NCBI RefSeq assembly: GCF_018343775.1
Contig: NZ_CP074349.1
Span: forward strand, 5,446,001 to 5,510,000
Direction of reading: 5' to 3'
DNA: 64,000 nt
Origin: Pseudomonas cichorii
GTDB lineage: Bacteria > Pseudomonadota > Gammaproteobacteria > Pseudomonadales > Pseudomonadaceae
How positions within the stretch are numbered: position 1 is the first letter of the stretch; every line of letters starts with the position of its first letter. The notes below the pieces were generated by a model that worked only from the letters and a program-made list of their open reading frames with translations, made no database searches and was not told where the DNA came from. Shown here piece after piece: positions 9,149-17,729 of this stretch. The translations under genes were made by a program, and so were the position numbers.

Positions 9149-9886
9149 TCACCACTCCCAGTCTTTCTCCATGAACTCGGCTGAGGGTGGCAGAACAGAG
9201 TGCAGAAATTGCAGGAATTGCTCGAATAACTCTTTGTCGGGAAAGCGAAATTCAAACCCCACCGTGATGTCTGTTCGGTGCGTGATGATCATGGAGCGTT
9301 TGCGATCCACCGTGACAAAGTTGTACTCGTTCCAGGGCAAGCTCTGTTCGTTATTGATTTTATTCTCCCAATTCAGCAAAGAGCGTGCGGCCCCGATTGA
9401 AATGGCGGCTGGGCCGATCAGAAATAGCAGGGAGCCGGTGACGAGGGCCACGCCGAGAAATAGCAGAATGGTGAAAATGGCGATGCCTTTGAAGAGCGGG
9501 CCTGCGAAGCTTGGGTAGTAGTCGTAATATTCAAGCAGTGCTTTTTGTGAGGTGACACTGTAGTTGAATATGGTTTTTTGCCTGAAAACACGGATCAGAA
9601 AAAACACATAACCATATAAAACCGCATAACCAATTACAATCACCGACACATCAACTTCGACTCTCCCCCATGCCAGCCACGTAACAAATAAAATCCATAC
9701 CGTACTTACCAGAAAAATAAGCACCTGGCCTTTCATTATATCTTTTGGAGTGCCATTCATAGTCTTTATGGACCAGTCAAATATTTTTTCGCAGCCTTCC
9801 AACCCATCAAAATGATAAGCAGCATTTTGTTGTTCGGTATCATTCAGAGACTCGTCACTGAGCGAAGCTTTTTTCTCGTTGTGCAT
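9149..9886 (-). CDS. Probable immunity protein to the VasX-like effector, four-helix membrane protein
   Basis: 245 residues. A soluble N-terminal stretch (1-50) is followed by two hydrophobic hairpins (about 54-73/79-99 and 131-149/150-167), then a soluble tail ending FMEKDWEW. I recognise no catalytic motif. It begins 9 bases after the effector stop in the same operon. Its size, topology and position parallel TsiV2, the inner-membrane immunity protein encoded downstream of V. cholerae VasX. The coding sequence is visibly richer in A+T than its neighbours, as expected for a transferred toxin/immunity module. The immunity role is an inference from context. Confidence 0.6.
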   Translation of the reverse strand: MHNEKKASLSDESLNDTEQQNAAYHFDGLEGCEKIFDWSIKTMNGTPKDIMKGQVLIFLVSTVWILFVTWLAWGRVEVDVSVIVIGYAVLYGYVFFLIRVFRQKTIFNYSVTSQKALLEYYDYYPSFAGPLFKGIAIFTILLFLGVALVTGSLLFLIGPAAISIGAARSLLNWENKINNEQSLPWNEYNFVTVDRKRSMIITHRTDITVGFEFRFPDKELFEQFLQFLHSVLPPSAEFMEKDWEW

Positions 9887-9895
9887 ATCGCCTAC

Positions 9896-12800
9896 TTATT
9901 CCGGGGTTGCAAGTGTCAGGGATTGGGCGCGGTGCTCAGCACTCACCAAAAGACGGGGTGTGGTTAATCCATCTGCTGTGCCATTCCCCTTCTTGTCGAG
10001 CTCTATCTGATAAAGGTAACCTCGCTCCTCTTTTCCAGGACTGATCACATCACTGGGGTACCTTATCTGCAGTTCGATATAGTCAGCACTCTTGTCAAGC
10101 GGTACCCAGACCTGCCAGACAACATCCTCGTTCTCGGGCATGATCGGAAAATGCAGTTCTGGTGGGCCTAAGGGTGGAGGCTCGTTGCTGACTTTTGTGA
10201 ATTTTCTAATATGCGTGTACTGTCCGCGCTCTTCAAAGAGGGTCTTTATAGAGGATTCGATCTTGGCGACAGGCAGAATACCCAGAGGGCGTTTGCTACT
10301 GATAACGTTGAGTTGAATGCACTTTCCGCGTACGGCATTGGGGAGTTGAATCTGGATCCATGCGCCATTGGGCACGGCCACTTCCATGTAGTCGCCTTTG
10401 CCCAGATAACGCTGTTCATAAATAACCGTGCTTTTGACAAACACTTGAGGGCTTAGCTGGATCTCCAATAGAGAGCGTTTTTCCTCGATACGCCCTTCTG
10501 GATTATCTGCGTGACGGAATTCTATGGAGCGTGACCAGCAGCACTTTTTCAACCACCAACCAATGCCGTCTTTCTTGAAATAGTTCAAGGCCAGGCACGC
10601 GAGTAAATAAATTGCACCCACGACAAAAAGCCCCACCACAAACCATGGGTTCATTACAAAAAACGCCAAGCTTTTGGATACATTCAAACCCACTAACAAG
10701 TGTAAAACGCCACCAACCCCCATACCGATCACAGCAAGTGCTTTAATCACTATTGCTGTCTTTTCTTCGGGTGTTTTAGCGCTGTCGTGATCGTCGAACA
10801 GATCCACAAACTCCAACACTGTCGCCACCACCGCAAATGCCCCCAACGCCACCATCGTGACCCTGAACCCGCGAATCGCATCTCCCCAAGCGTTGTTTCC
10901 CTGAGTTTTCCAGTAGGCGGAAGAGCGATCCAGAATGCCTATGCTCTTGCCGTCAATCAGCACCGGCTTCGCCTCCCGAATCACCGCCCACGGCGCTTCA
11001 ACAAACACGGCCATCAACAGATTGAAGCTGTACCCCAGGCTGTAACCGACCTTGACGATATCCTTGCCGCTGAAGTCGCCATCGCGGGTCAGGTCTTCAT
11101 AGAGGAATGCGGTGTTGATGAAGTTGAGCAGGATAACGCCCCAGGTGATCCCGGCACCCAGGCCACCCAAGCGTTCGCTCCAGGCCTTGGCGCGGGTGTG
11201 CCAGTCCTTGGCGACGTCCAGGCCGGACTTGAAGAAGGCGCGTATTTCCTCTTGCAGCAACTGGGCGTACTGGTTGTTCTGGAAGTCCAGCAACCCCGGG
11301 ATTTTCAGTTCGTGCAGGCGCAGGGCATCCAGTTGTGATTGCAGCTGGCGCGCCAGGTGTCGGCGTTCCCGAGGATCGAGGGGATAGAGCCAGTTAAAGC
11401 GGGTATCGTCGATCTGTTTGATCAGGTGACGTTGCTCGCGCTTCCACTGTTTCAGCTGGGAGGCGAGTTGTTCGTTGATGCGGATCATTTCCGGCGTATT
11501 GGCCAGAATCTGGCCGATCATGAAGTTGCGGATCAAGGCGACGAGGTTCTGGCTTTTGCCTAGCGCCAGACGGCTGTCCACCGGCACCCAGGCCAGCAGC
11601 ATGTTTTCGGCAATCGTTTTGCCTGCTCCACTCGCCAGTTCGCGCAGGGCCTTGAAGGTGTTCTGTACCGGCTGTTTCAGCGTTTTCATCCAGGCCGCGT
11701 CGGCGAAACCCTGATGGTTGAGCACGGCGTTGAGTTCGCCCGCGCGGGTGGCGAGGTTGGTAAAGTCGCCAATGCCGCCAAGCAGGGCGTTGGCTTCCTG
11801 ATCCAGGGCGTCCTTGAGGCCGGGAGAAAAGCCATAGCGCAGGGTCCCGAACAGGCTCCCGCCCCTGGCTTCCTGATCCGCCAGCCAGGCACTGGCCTGT
11901 TGGTCCTGGCCATAGACCATCAGTAAATCGGTCATGACGGTTTGCAGGTACAGCAGGGTTTTCGGGTTGGCGGTGTCGATGAACAGCTTGAGCGGGTCGT
12001 TGCCCAGGTACTCGGCCCATGTCTGGAAATCGGCCTGGGTGTCGCGGACCTGTTGCAGCAGGGCTTCGCTGAGGGGCAAATGATGGTGCAGATGGGCACG
12101 CGCGCCCTTGAGGTCGACTTCGCGACGCCATTTCTCGCGATCCTTCCAGGCCTGCCGGTCGTCCTCGGACGGGTAGCGCCCATAACGTGAACGCAGCGCA
12201 TCGCGCATGTCCGCGCTCTTGTACATGTCCATCGTGCCCAGAGAGCCGCCCGGCGAGTTGCCGTGCATGGTCAGCATCTCCTCCAGGTCCATCTGATCGA
12301 AATACTCCTCCATCTCGTTCAGGTAGTGCTGGGTCCTGGCGCTGTCGCCACGTACCGAAGCGGGCAGTTTTTGCACATCGCCATTGGCCCCGCAAAGTGC
12401 AGTGACGGTCTGGGCAATCTGCAACGTGTGTTCGTGTTCGTGCTGCCAGGTTTGAAACGCGGCCTGATCACCCGCCAGTTGCATGCCCAGGTCATTGAAC
12501 ACACCCAGCGGGTCGTCCAGTGCAACCAGCAGCGAGTTGCATCTGTCCGGGACGTTGCCCAGCCAGTACACATCGGCCCCGAGCGGGTTAAAGACTGATT
12601 GCTCCGCTTGATCGGGCTGCGATTCGGGCCCGGCAGTCGGAATGGACGAGTCAGCGAAGCGCTTGTCTTCAAACACGTAATTCTTGTCGATGTCGGCGAC
12701 GGCCGTGGCAAGCGCCATCAGCGGCAGCGCGCCCGGCTCGTTCCGGGTGGCGCAGAAGTTGGACAGGTCCAGAGGCTTCATCCACAGGGCACGGCTGTCG

Positions 12801-13282
12801 GCGTGTGAGCGCATGTGTTCACAGATGCGCCAGGTCCATTGCACCGGGGAAAAAGCCAGGTGCAGACGGTTCTTGCGGGGGTAAAGCAGGTAAGGGTGGC
12901 CCTCTCCATCGCCGCGGCGAACGTCCTGCCCCAGATGGGCCTGCGTCCAGACGATGCGCGTCAGGCAGGCATCGGACGCCGAAATGCTGTACTCATGAAA
13001 AGTCCCCGCCGTTTCGTCGACCACATAGACATACCCGTCGTAGAGCTGGCGCAGGGTGTAGCTGCGGGTCTTGAGGCGTGGCAGTGGGCTCCACTGGCCC
13101 CGGGCGGGCAAGGGCTTGAGTTGTGTGGGTTCGACATCGTAGCGCGAACGGTCCAGGGCATAGCGCACCGGGACAATGGCGATGTCCGCCGTCTTGTACA
13201 GACAGGCACAGGTGGCAGAAGACGGAGACTTGTCGAAGCGTGCTGCACGCCGCTCTTGCAGGGTGCCGTACTTTTTAGTCAT
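9896..13282 (-). CDS. VasX-like / BTH_I2691-family type VI secretion effector
   Basis: 1128 residues. The N-terminal 170 residues look like the VasX-type toxin N-domain (SPLPRLKTRSYTLRQLYDGYVYVVDE near 68). A long helical middle follows. Five hydrophobic segments (about 705-725, 745-765, 806-826, 845-865, 871-899) precede a soluble 230-residue C-terminal domain. V. cholerae VasX is a colicin-like pore former delivered by the type VI system and kills by dissipating membrane potential; the same action is inferred here. No vgrG, paar or tss gene is in the window, so it is an orphan effector locus. ATG 13280-13282 has a weak ribosome site but overlaps a 30-codon ORF. Confidence 0.75.
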   Translation of the reverse strand: MTKKYGTLQERRAARFDKSPSSATCACLYKTADIAIVPVRYALDRSRYDVEPTQLKPLPARGQWSPLPRLKTRSYTLRQLYDGYVYVVDETAGTFHEYSISASDACLTRIVWTQAHLGQDVRRGDGEGHPYLLYPRKNRLHLAFSPVQWTWRICEHMRSHADSRALWMKPLDLSNFCATRNEPGALPLMALATAVADIDKNYVFEDKRFADSSIPTAGPESQPDQAEQSVFNPLGADVYWLGNVPDRCNSLLVALDDPLGVFNDLGMQLAGDQAAFQTWQHEHEHTLQIAQTVTALCGANGDVQKLPASVRGDSARTQHYLNEMEEYFDQMDLEEMLTMHGNSPGGSLGTMDMYKSADMRDALRSRYGRYPSEDDRQAWKDREKWRREVDLKGARAHLHHHLPLSEALLQQVRDTQADFQTWAEYLGNDPLKLFIDTANPKTLLYLQTVMTDLLMVYGQDQQASAWLADQEARGGSLFGTLRYGFSPGLKDALDQEANALLGGIGDFTNLATRAGELNAVLNHQGFADAAWMKTLKQPVQNTFKALRELASGAGKTIAENMLLAWVPVDSRLALGKSQNLVALIRNFMIGQILANTPEMIRINEQLASQLKQWKREQRHLIKQIDDTRFNWLYPLDPRERRHLARQLQSQLDALRLHELKIPGLLDFQNNQYAQLLQEEIRAFFKSGLDVAKDWHTRAKAWSERLGGLGAGITWGVILLNFINTAFLYEDLTRDGDFSGKDIVKVGYSLGYSFNLLMAVFVEAPWAVIREAKPVLIDGKSIGILDRSSAYWKTQGNNAWGDAIRGFRVTMVALGAFAVVATVLEFVDLFDDHDSAKTPEEKTAIVIKALAVIGMGVGGVLHLLVGLNVSKSLAFFVMNPWFVVGLFVVGAIYLLACLALNYFKKDGIGWWLKKCCWSRSIEFRHADNPEGRIEEKRSLLEIQLSPQVFVKSTVIYEQRYLGKGDYMEVAVPNGAWIQIQLPNAVRGKCIQLNVISSKRPLGILPVAKIESSIKTLFEERGQYTHIRKFTKVSNEPPPLGPPELHFPIMPENEDVVWQVWVPLDKSADYIELQIRYPSDVISPGKEERGYLYQIELDKKGNGTADGLTTPRLLVSAEHRAQSLTLATPE

Positions 13283-13367
13283 GGGACGCGCCGTTGGGTG
13301 CGTCTTCAGCGGGTACTTGGAGGTGAAGCGTGATGAGGCGGTTGACCTGATAAACGAGCATGAACAT
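13275..13367 (-). CDS. Possible 30-codon leader ORF coupled to the effector
   Basis: ATG at 13365-13367 follows AGGGAACAAGGG, a good ribosome-binding sequence, and the frame ends at TAA 13275-13277, overlapping the effector start by 8 bases. The product starts MFMLVYQVNRLI and ends PNGASHD. It matches no family I know. It could be a translational-coupling leader for the weakly initiated effector gene, or the remnant of the 3' end of a lost upstream gene. Confidence 0.4.
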   Translation of the reverse strand: MFMLVYQVNRLITLHLQVPAEDAPNGASHD

Positions 13368-13521
13368 CCCTTGTTCCCTGAGGGTTGCCGAGCGGCATCG
13401 CCCGGACGTGGGAACGGTCAGTATCAAGAGTCATGCCTGTTAATTTTTCTACATATAAATCAACAGCTTGAATTTAAATCTCATAAAAACAGGTTGTTTT
13501 TCATACCAAAACCCCGAAAAA

Positions 13522-13644
13522 GTGCGCAAGCCTGTGCGCACCTGCGCAACATCGTGCGCAGACGGTCGAGAAGCCCTGTTCATAAGGGTTGTCGAGGGTT
13601 TCAGGGGTGTTTTATCAAGGATGGGGTGCGCAGGTATTTGCGCA
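13522..13644. repeat. Cluster of six TGCGCA palindromes
   Basis: TGCGCA, itself a palindrome, occurs at 13523, 13535, 13543, 13555, 13627 and 13639 (four are GTGCGCA). The first group reads GTGCGCA-N5-GTGCGCA-N2-TGCGCA-N5-GTGCGCA and the second GTGCGCA-N6-TGCGCA. The region has no convincing gene and lies between the effector promoter side and the terminator at 13667. It could be a multi-site operator or a decayed repeat. Confidence 0.5.
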
Positions 13645-13666
13645 TCAAGGCCTAATGCCTTCGCTC

Positions 13667-13705
13667 ATCAAAAAGCCCGGTGCCTGGAGCACCGGGCTTT
13701 TTGAT
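13667..13705. terminator. Perfect bidirectional intrinsic terminator
   Basis: Arms of 17 bases (ATCAAAAAGCCCGGTGC and its complement) flank a 5-base loop, with A and T runs on the two sides, so it can stop transcription in both directions. It lies just downstream of the 28-residue ORF on the minus strand. Confidence 0.9.
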
Positions 13706-13711
13706 CGAGCG

Positions 13712-13798
13712 TTAGAAAACCAGCTTGAACAGAGCAATGACCACGATCAAACCAATCAGGAAAATGATGCCGACGGTGCCACCCAAAAACTTGAGCAT
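13712..13798 (-). CDS. 28-residue single-helix membrane peptide
   Basis: ATG at 13796-13798 follows GGAGAGACAAA; the 28-codon frame ends in TAA 7 bases before the perfect terminator. The product is MLKFLGGTVG followed by one long hydrophobic helix (about residues 10-23: IIFLIGLIVVIALF) and a KLVF end. Start signal, helix and terminator together make it a credible small protein. It has no known function. It is divergent from the ferritin-like gene, sharing the 205-base promoter region. Confidence 0.7.
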   Translation of the reverse strand: MLKFLGGTVGIIFLIGLIVVIALFKLVF

Positions 13799-13845
13799 TT
13801 TGTCTCTCCATAAATGAATGCCTCAAGTTAAGGACCACTGTGTTC

Positions 13846-13880
13846 TGCAGTCGTTTCTTATATTTTTTACATCGACTGCA
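13846..13880. promoter_or_regulatory. Inverted repeat in the shared promoter of the small peptide and ferritin-like genes
   Basis: TGCAGTCG (13846-13853) and CGACTGCA (13873-13880) are perfect 8-base arms around an A+T-rich spacer (TTTCTTATATTTTTTACAT). The position, about 125 bases upstream of the ferritin-like start, suits an operator. The spacer itself could contain a -10 element. No named regulator can be assigned. Confidence 0.4.
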
Positions 13881-14003
13881 AAGGTCGGGTTATCCAAAAT
13901 TCGATAAAACTTTCTCGTTGTTCATCACTCACACCTAGTGACGATCCCGCCGAGCCCTTCACCAAGAGCGGGACGAAAACCTGATGAGCCATGGAGATAA
14001 ATC

Positions 14004-14537
14004 ATGATTTCTGCACCCCAGCTATCCGATGTCAGCAGCCTGCGTGAACGTGCCCGTCACAACGTTGAGAACGGTGCCGTCACCGAAGGGTATAGCGCGG
14101 ACCGGGAAACCATCCTGCGTCTGCTCAATGAGTCTCTGGCGACCGAGCTGGTCTGCGTATTGCGCTACAAACGTCACTACTTCATGGCCAACGGCCTGAA
14201 GGCAAGCGTGGCTGCTGCGGAGTTTCTGGAGCATGCACAGCAGGAAGCGGAGCACGCCGACAAGCTGGCCGAGCGCATCGTGCAACTGGGCGGCGAACCG
14301 GAGTTCAACCCCGACCTGCTGACCAAGCACTCGCATGCACAGTACGTTGCCGGTAATACGCTCAAGGAAATGGTGTACGAAGACCTGGTTGCCGAACGCA
14401 TCGCCGTCGACAGCTACCGTGAAATCATTCAGTACATCGGCGAATCCGACCCGACCACCCGCCGCATCTTTGAAGACATCCTGGCCCAGGAAGAAGAGCA
14501 TGCGGATGACATGGCCGATATCCTGAACGACCTGTAA
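14004..14537 (+). CDS. Ferritin-like protein (bacterioferritin/DPS-like, PA4880-type)
   Basis: 177 residues forming a four-helix bundle with di-iron ligands: ESLATELVCVLRYKRHYF (first Glu near 34), AQQEAEHADKLAER (E-x-x-H near 72-78), then ...VYEDLVAERIAVDSY and AQEEEHADDM. This pattern and the length match the protein annotated as probable bacterioferritin PA4880 in P. aeruginosa. Members oxidise Fe(II) with peroxide or oxygen and store ferric iron in a cage, protecting against oxidative damage. The start ATG 14004 follows GGAGATAA. A REP-type hairpin follows the stop. Confidence 0.8.
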   Translation: MISAPQLSDVSSLRERARHNVENGAVTEGYSADRETILRLLNESLATELVCVLRYKRHYFMANGLKASVAAAEFLEHAQQEAEHADKLAERIVQLGGEPEFNPDLLTKHSHAQYVAGNTLKEMVYEDLVAERIAVDSYREIIQYIGESDPTTRRIFEDILAQEEEHADDMADILNDL

Positions 14538-14551
14538 ATCTTCAAAACGCC

Positions 14552-14602
14552 GTCGCGAGCAAGCGCCCTTCCACGGTTTGTGGGAGGGCGCTTGCTCGCG
14601 AC
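14552..14602. repeat. REP palindrome, likely also a terminator
   Basis: GTCGCGAGCAAGCGCCC (14552-14568) pairs with GGGCGCTTGCTCGCGAC (14586-14602) around a loop containing CCAC/GTGG. It lies between the convergent ferritin-like and asmA genes. The core matches the REP family scattered in this window. Confidence 0.75.
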
Positions 14603-14622
14603 AGGTCAGGACAGTATCAGTT

Positions 14623-16689
14623 TCACTTCACGGTCTTGGGCGCCTTGCCCGCTCTCATCTGCTCCAGCAATGGCCCGCACTGATTCGGTGTGCTGTCGCC
14701 AGTGGCGACCAGTGCCAGCAGCCCCGCCGCCGGGCCGACCGTAGCGCCCAACAACACCATGCCCGCTCCGCGCAACAGCAATGGGCCTGATTGCACGCCC
14801 GCATTGGGGCTGGCGAACGGGCCGTTCACGTAGAGTGGCGAGCGCAGCGAGAACACCCTGAAACCCTTGGACTCTGGGTTGATCTTGAGGTCCAGTTGTT
14901 CGGTCTTGAAGTTCGCTGTGCCGTCAATGTAGATGATTGCGTTCTCGGTATCGAACACGAACAGGCGACTGGTGGCCAGACCGTCCTTGATGCCGAAATC
15001 CGACGCCGCGCAGTTGATCTTCACGTCCTTGTCGCCAAACAACCTGCCGACCACGTAGTTACCCACGTTGAGCCCCGCAATCTCCATCAGGCCCCGGCTG
15101 ATGGCGCCGTCGTTGACCAGCATCTTCAGGTCACCATTGGCGGTGCCCAGCAAAGCCGCAATCGAGTTACCGCGACCGCTGATATCTGCATCGCCATTGA
15201 GTTCACCGAAGCTGGTCTTCATGGGCTCGAAAGTCGGAAACAGCTGCTTGAGCTTGAAGTTACGCGCCGACAGCCTGGCCCGTCCTTGCAATGGCTGGGT
15301 CCGGCCATCCAGGCGGATTTCGGCATCCAGCTTTCCGCCCGCCACGCCAAAGCGCAGCGGTTGAAGGCTCAACTGACCGTCATTGAGCAACAGGTGCGTA
15401 TACAGATCGGTAAAGGGCAAGTCCGGGCTCTGGACGATCCGTTTACCGGTGAACTCCACATCGGCATCCATCGCCCGCCAGCGGTCCGTCTGAAACTCTT
15501 CCACAGGCAGGACCTTGCCCTTGGGCTGCTTGCTCTCGCCACCGCGCTTTTTCTGCGCGGCATTGGAGTCGGCACCAATCAGGGGCGCAAGGTCGCTGAA
15601 CAGTAGCTGGTTGGAAACCAATACCCCGCTCAGCTTGGGACGTGGCTGACTGGCCACGAAACTCAGGTCGCCATGAATGTCGCTGTTGCCGATCTTGCCG
15701 TTGAAGCCTTCGTAGCGGAAATTCGCCCCGGCGGCATCATGCAACCTGGCAATCAGGCGGCCATCGGTGGAGTAGGCCGGCGAGTCAGGCAAGGCAACGC
15801 CGGTCAGTGGATAAAGATGGCTCAGACTGGTGCCGGACAGTTTCAGACGCAGATCCAGTGCACCCAGGTTCTGCGGATCGGTCAGGGTGCCGGCAATTGC
15901 AATCTGCGTATCGCCGATTTTCAGATCGGCCTGCACCGGGAAGGGTTGCGTGGCGTCTTTCAAGGCCAGCAAACCGCCGACCTTGCCCGTCCCGTTGACC
16001 TTCTGCTCGTGATACTGCCCTTTGACCGACAGACCAAAGGCGTAGTCCTGCGGGACAGTGCCCTTCTCCTGGGCCTTCTTCACCTCTTTGCTGCCGACGA
16101 TGTCACCGAAGGGGATCGGCTTGCCCAGCATGTCGATCACCACATCCAGTTGCGTCTTCAAGGTCTGGTCATTGAAGCTGACCAGCCCTTTATCGAACTT
16201 GATCGCACCGATATCCACCACCCATCGCGAAGGCTCGGCCTCGGGGTCGGACTTGGGCAGGTCGAAGACCCAGTTGGCGCGACCATCGGCCAGACGCTCA
16301 AGCCTGGCTTCCGGGCCGGTGAGGTCGATACGCGGAATCACGACTTCCTGCACCAGCAAAGGCAACAGGGCAAGACGAAACTCGACTTGCTTGAGCGTGA
16401 CCATTTGCGGAGTTTTCGACCACTCGGGGTTACCCAGGCTCAGATCCTGAGCCACGAAATGCGGCCATGGCACCCAGGCGCGCCAGCCACCGGATTCAGG
16501 CTCGCGCTGCCAGTGCACAGCAAGATCGCCGTTAATGGCGAACGGACGATGCAGCGCTTCGCTGACTTTTTCGTTGAGGGTGGGTTTGATGCGGTTCCAG
16601 TCGAAGGTGGCGATCACAATGACCAATACGGCAAGCACCAGTAACAACGTGGCGCCTGTCCAGGCGAAAATCTTGCGGCTGCGCGTCAT
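14623..16689 (-). CDS. AsmA family protein
   Basis: 688 residues. An N-terminal membrane anchor (about 7-27) is followed by the AsmA N-domain (FDWNRIKPTLNEKVSEALHRPFAINGDL) and the C-terminal AsmA_2 region ending in small hydrophobic stretches (GAGMVLLGATVGPAAGLLALVATG). AsmA-like proteins are large periplasmic beta-groove proteins anchored in the inner membrane, with roles in phospholipid transport to the outer membrane. In P. aeruginosa a related gene lies in the same neighbourhood as the urease accessory genes. It stands alone and diverges from desT. Confidence 0.85.
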   Translation of the reverse strand: MTRSRKIFAWTGATLLLVLAVLVIVIATFDWNRIKPTLNEKVSEALHRPFAINGDLAVHWQREPESGGWRAWVPWPHFVAQDLSLGNPEWSKTPQMVTLKQVEFRLALLPLLVQEVVIPRIDLTGPEARLERLADGRANWVFDLPKSDPEAEPSRWVVDIGAIKFDKGLVSFNDQTLKTQLDVVIDMLGKPIPFGDIVGSKEVKKAQEKGTVPQDYAFGLSVKGQYHEQKVNGTGKVGGLLALKDATQPFPVQADLKIGDTQIAIAGTLTDPQNLGALDLRLKLSGTSLSHLYPLTGVALPDSPAYSTDGRLIARLHDAAGANFRYEGFNGKIGNSDIHGDLSFVASQPRPKLSGVLVSNQLLFSDLAPLIGADSNAAQKKRGGESKQPKGKVLPVEEFQTDRWRAMDADVEFTGKRIVQSPDLPFTDLYTHLLLNDGQLSLQPLRFGVAGGKLDAEIRLDGRTQPLQGRARLSARNFKLKQLFPTFEPMKTSFGELNGDADISGRGNSIAALLGTANGDLKMLVNDGAISRGLMEIAGLNVGNYVVGRLFGDKDVKINCAASDFGIKDGLATSRLFVFDTENAIIYIDGTANFKTEQLDLKINPESKGFRVFSLRSPLYVNGPFASPNAGVQSGPLLLRGAGMVLLGATVGPAAGLLALVATGDSTPNQCGPLLEQMRAGKAPKTVK

Positions 16690-16915
16690 CGCACGTCACT
16701 CCAAAAACCAACGCCCCGGCCATGGAGCGTTGAATACGACATGTTCCTTCGACTGACAAAAGCGCCGAGGGTTTGCTGTGATAGGTAAATAGCACAACAG
16801 GTTCCATCCAATGGAAAAGGTAGCCGCGTCAGGCCATCCCATAAAAAGCCTTTCGACGCATGCAAAGCTCATTTGCTAGAGTGCAACATAGTCCAATCGT
16901 AGAACTCTTTACCTC

Positions 16916-17548
16916 ATGCTGCCCCGCGCCGAACAGAAACAACAGACCCGAAGAGCCTTGCTGGACGCTGCGCATCAGCTGATGGAAAGCGGGCGCGGGT
17001 TCGCCAGCCTGAGCCTGCGGGAAGTCGCACGCACGGCAGGGATTGTACCGACCGGCTTCTATCGTCATTTTGAAGACATGGACCAGTTGGGGCTGGCACT
17101 GGTCAGTGAAGTGGGCCAGACCTTTCGTGAAACCATTCGCCTTGTGCGCCATAACGAGCTGGTCATGGGCGGGCTGATTCATGCATCGGTGCAGATCTTT
17201 CTCGATCAGGTGGCAGCGAACCGTTCGCAGTTCCTGTTTCTGGCCCGTGAGCAATATGGCGGCTCTCTCAAGGTGCGTCAGGCGCTTGGAGCCTTGCGTG
17301 AAGGGATCAGCGCCGACCTGACCACCGACCTGGCGAAAATGCCCAAATGGAAACACCTCGATATCAAGGCGCTGTCGGTGATTGCCGACCTGGTGGTCAA
17401 GAGCGTCTTCGCCATGCTGCCCGAGCTGATCGACCCGCCTGCTGCCACCCTCGCGGCCCATCTCACTCCCCAGGCCAAGATCACCCAGCAACTGCGTTTT
17501 ATCTTCATGGGCGCCAAGCACTGGAAAGGTCTTGGAAGTAATGACTGA
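16916..17548 (+). CDS. desT: TetR-family regulator of unsaturated fatty acid synthesis, DesT-like
   Basis: 210 residues. The helix-turn-helix is near 30-60 (LSLREVARTAGIVPTGFYRHFEDMDQLGLAL) and matches FabR/DesT closely. DesT senses the acyl-CoA saturation ratio and controls desCB and fabAB in P. aeruginosa. There desT (PA4890) sits between the desaturase genes and ureE. Here ureE is conserved on one side, but the other side is asmA and no desaturase gene is adjacent. The target genes must lie elsewhere or be lost. Confidence 0.8.
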   Translation: MLPRAEQKQQTRRALLDAAHQLMESGRGFASLSLREVARTAGIVPTGFYRHFEDMDQLGLALVSEVGQTFRETIRLVRHNELVMGGLIHASVQIFLDQVAANRSQFLFLAREQYGGSLKVRQALGALREGISADLTTDLAKMPKWKHLDIKALSVIADLVVKSVFAMLPELIDPPAATLAAHLTPQAKITQQLRFIFMGAKHWKGLGSND

Positions 17549-17729
17549 TATCCATGTCAGAAAAATCGCACCAGCTTGAAACATAAATAAACACTCGCAC
17601 CAAAACAGAGCAATCAATTGACGCTTTTCTGTTCAGGCCTCCCGTCACGCCTGCCTTTTTATGATTCCTGCACTGTTGGCAAGCCCCTTGCTCTGATTTG
17701 AAGCATCGCAATTAGCTGGAAACATTCTG

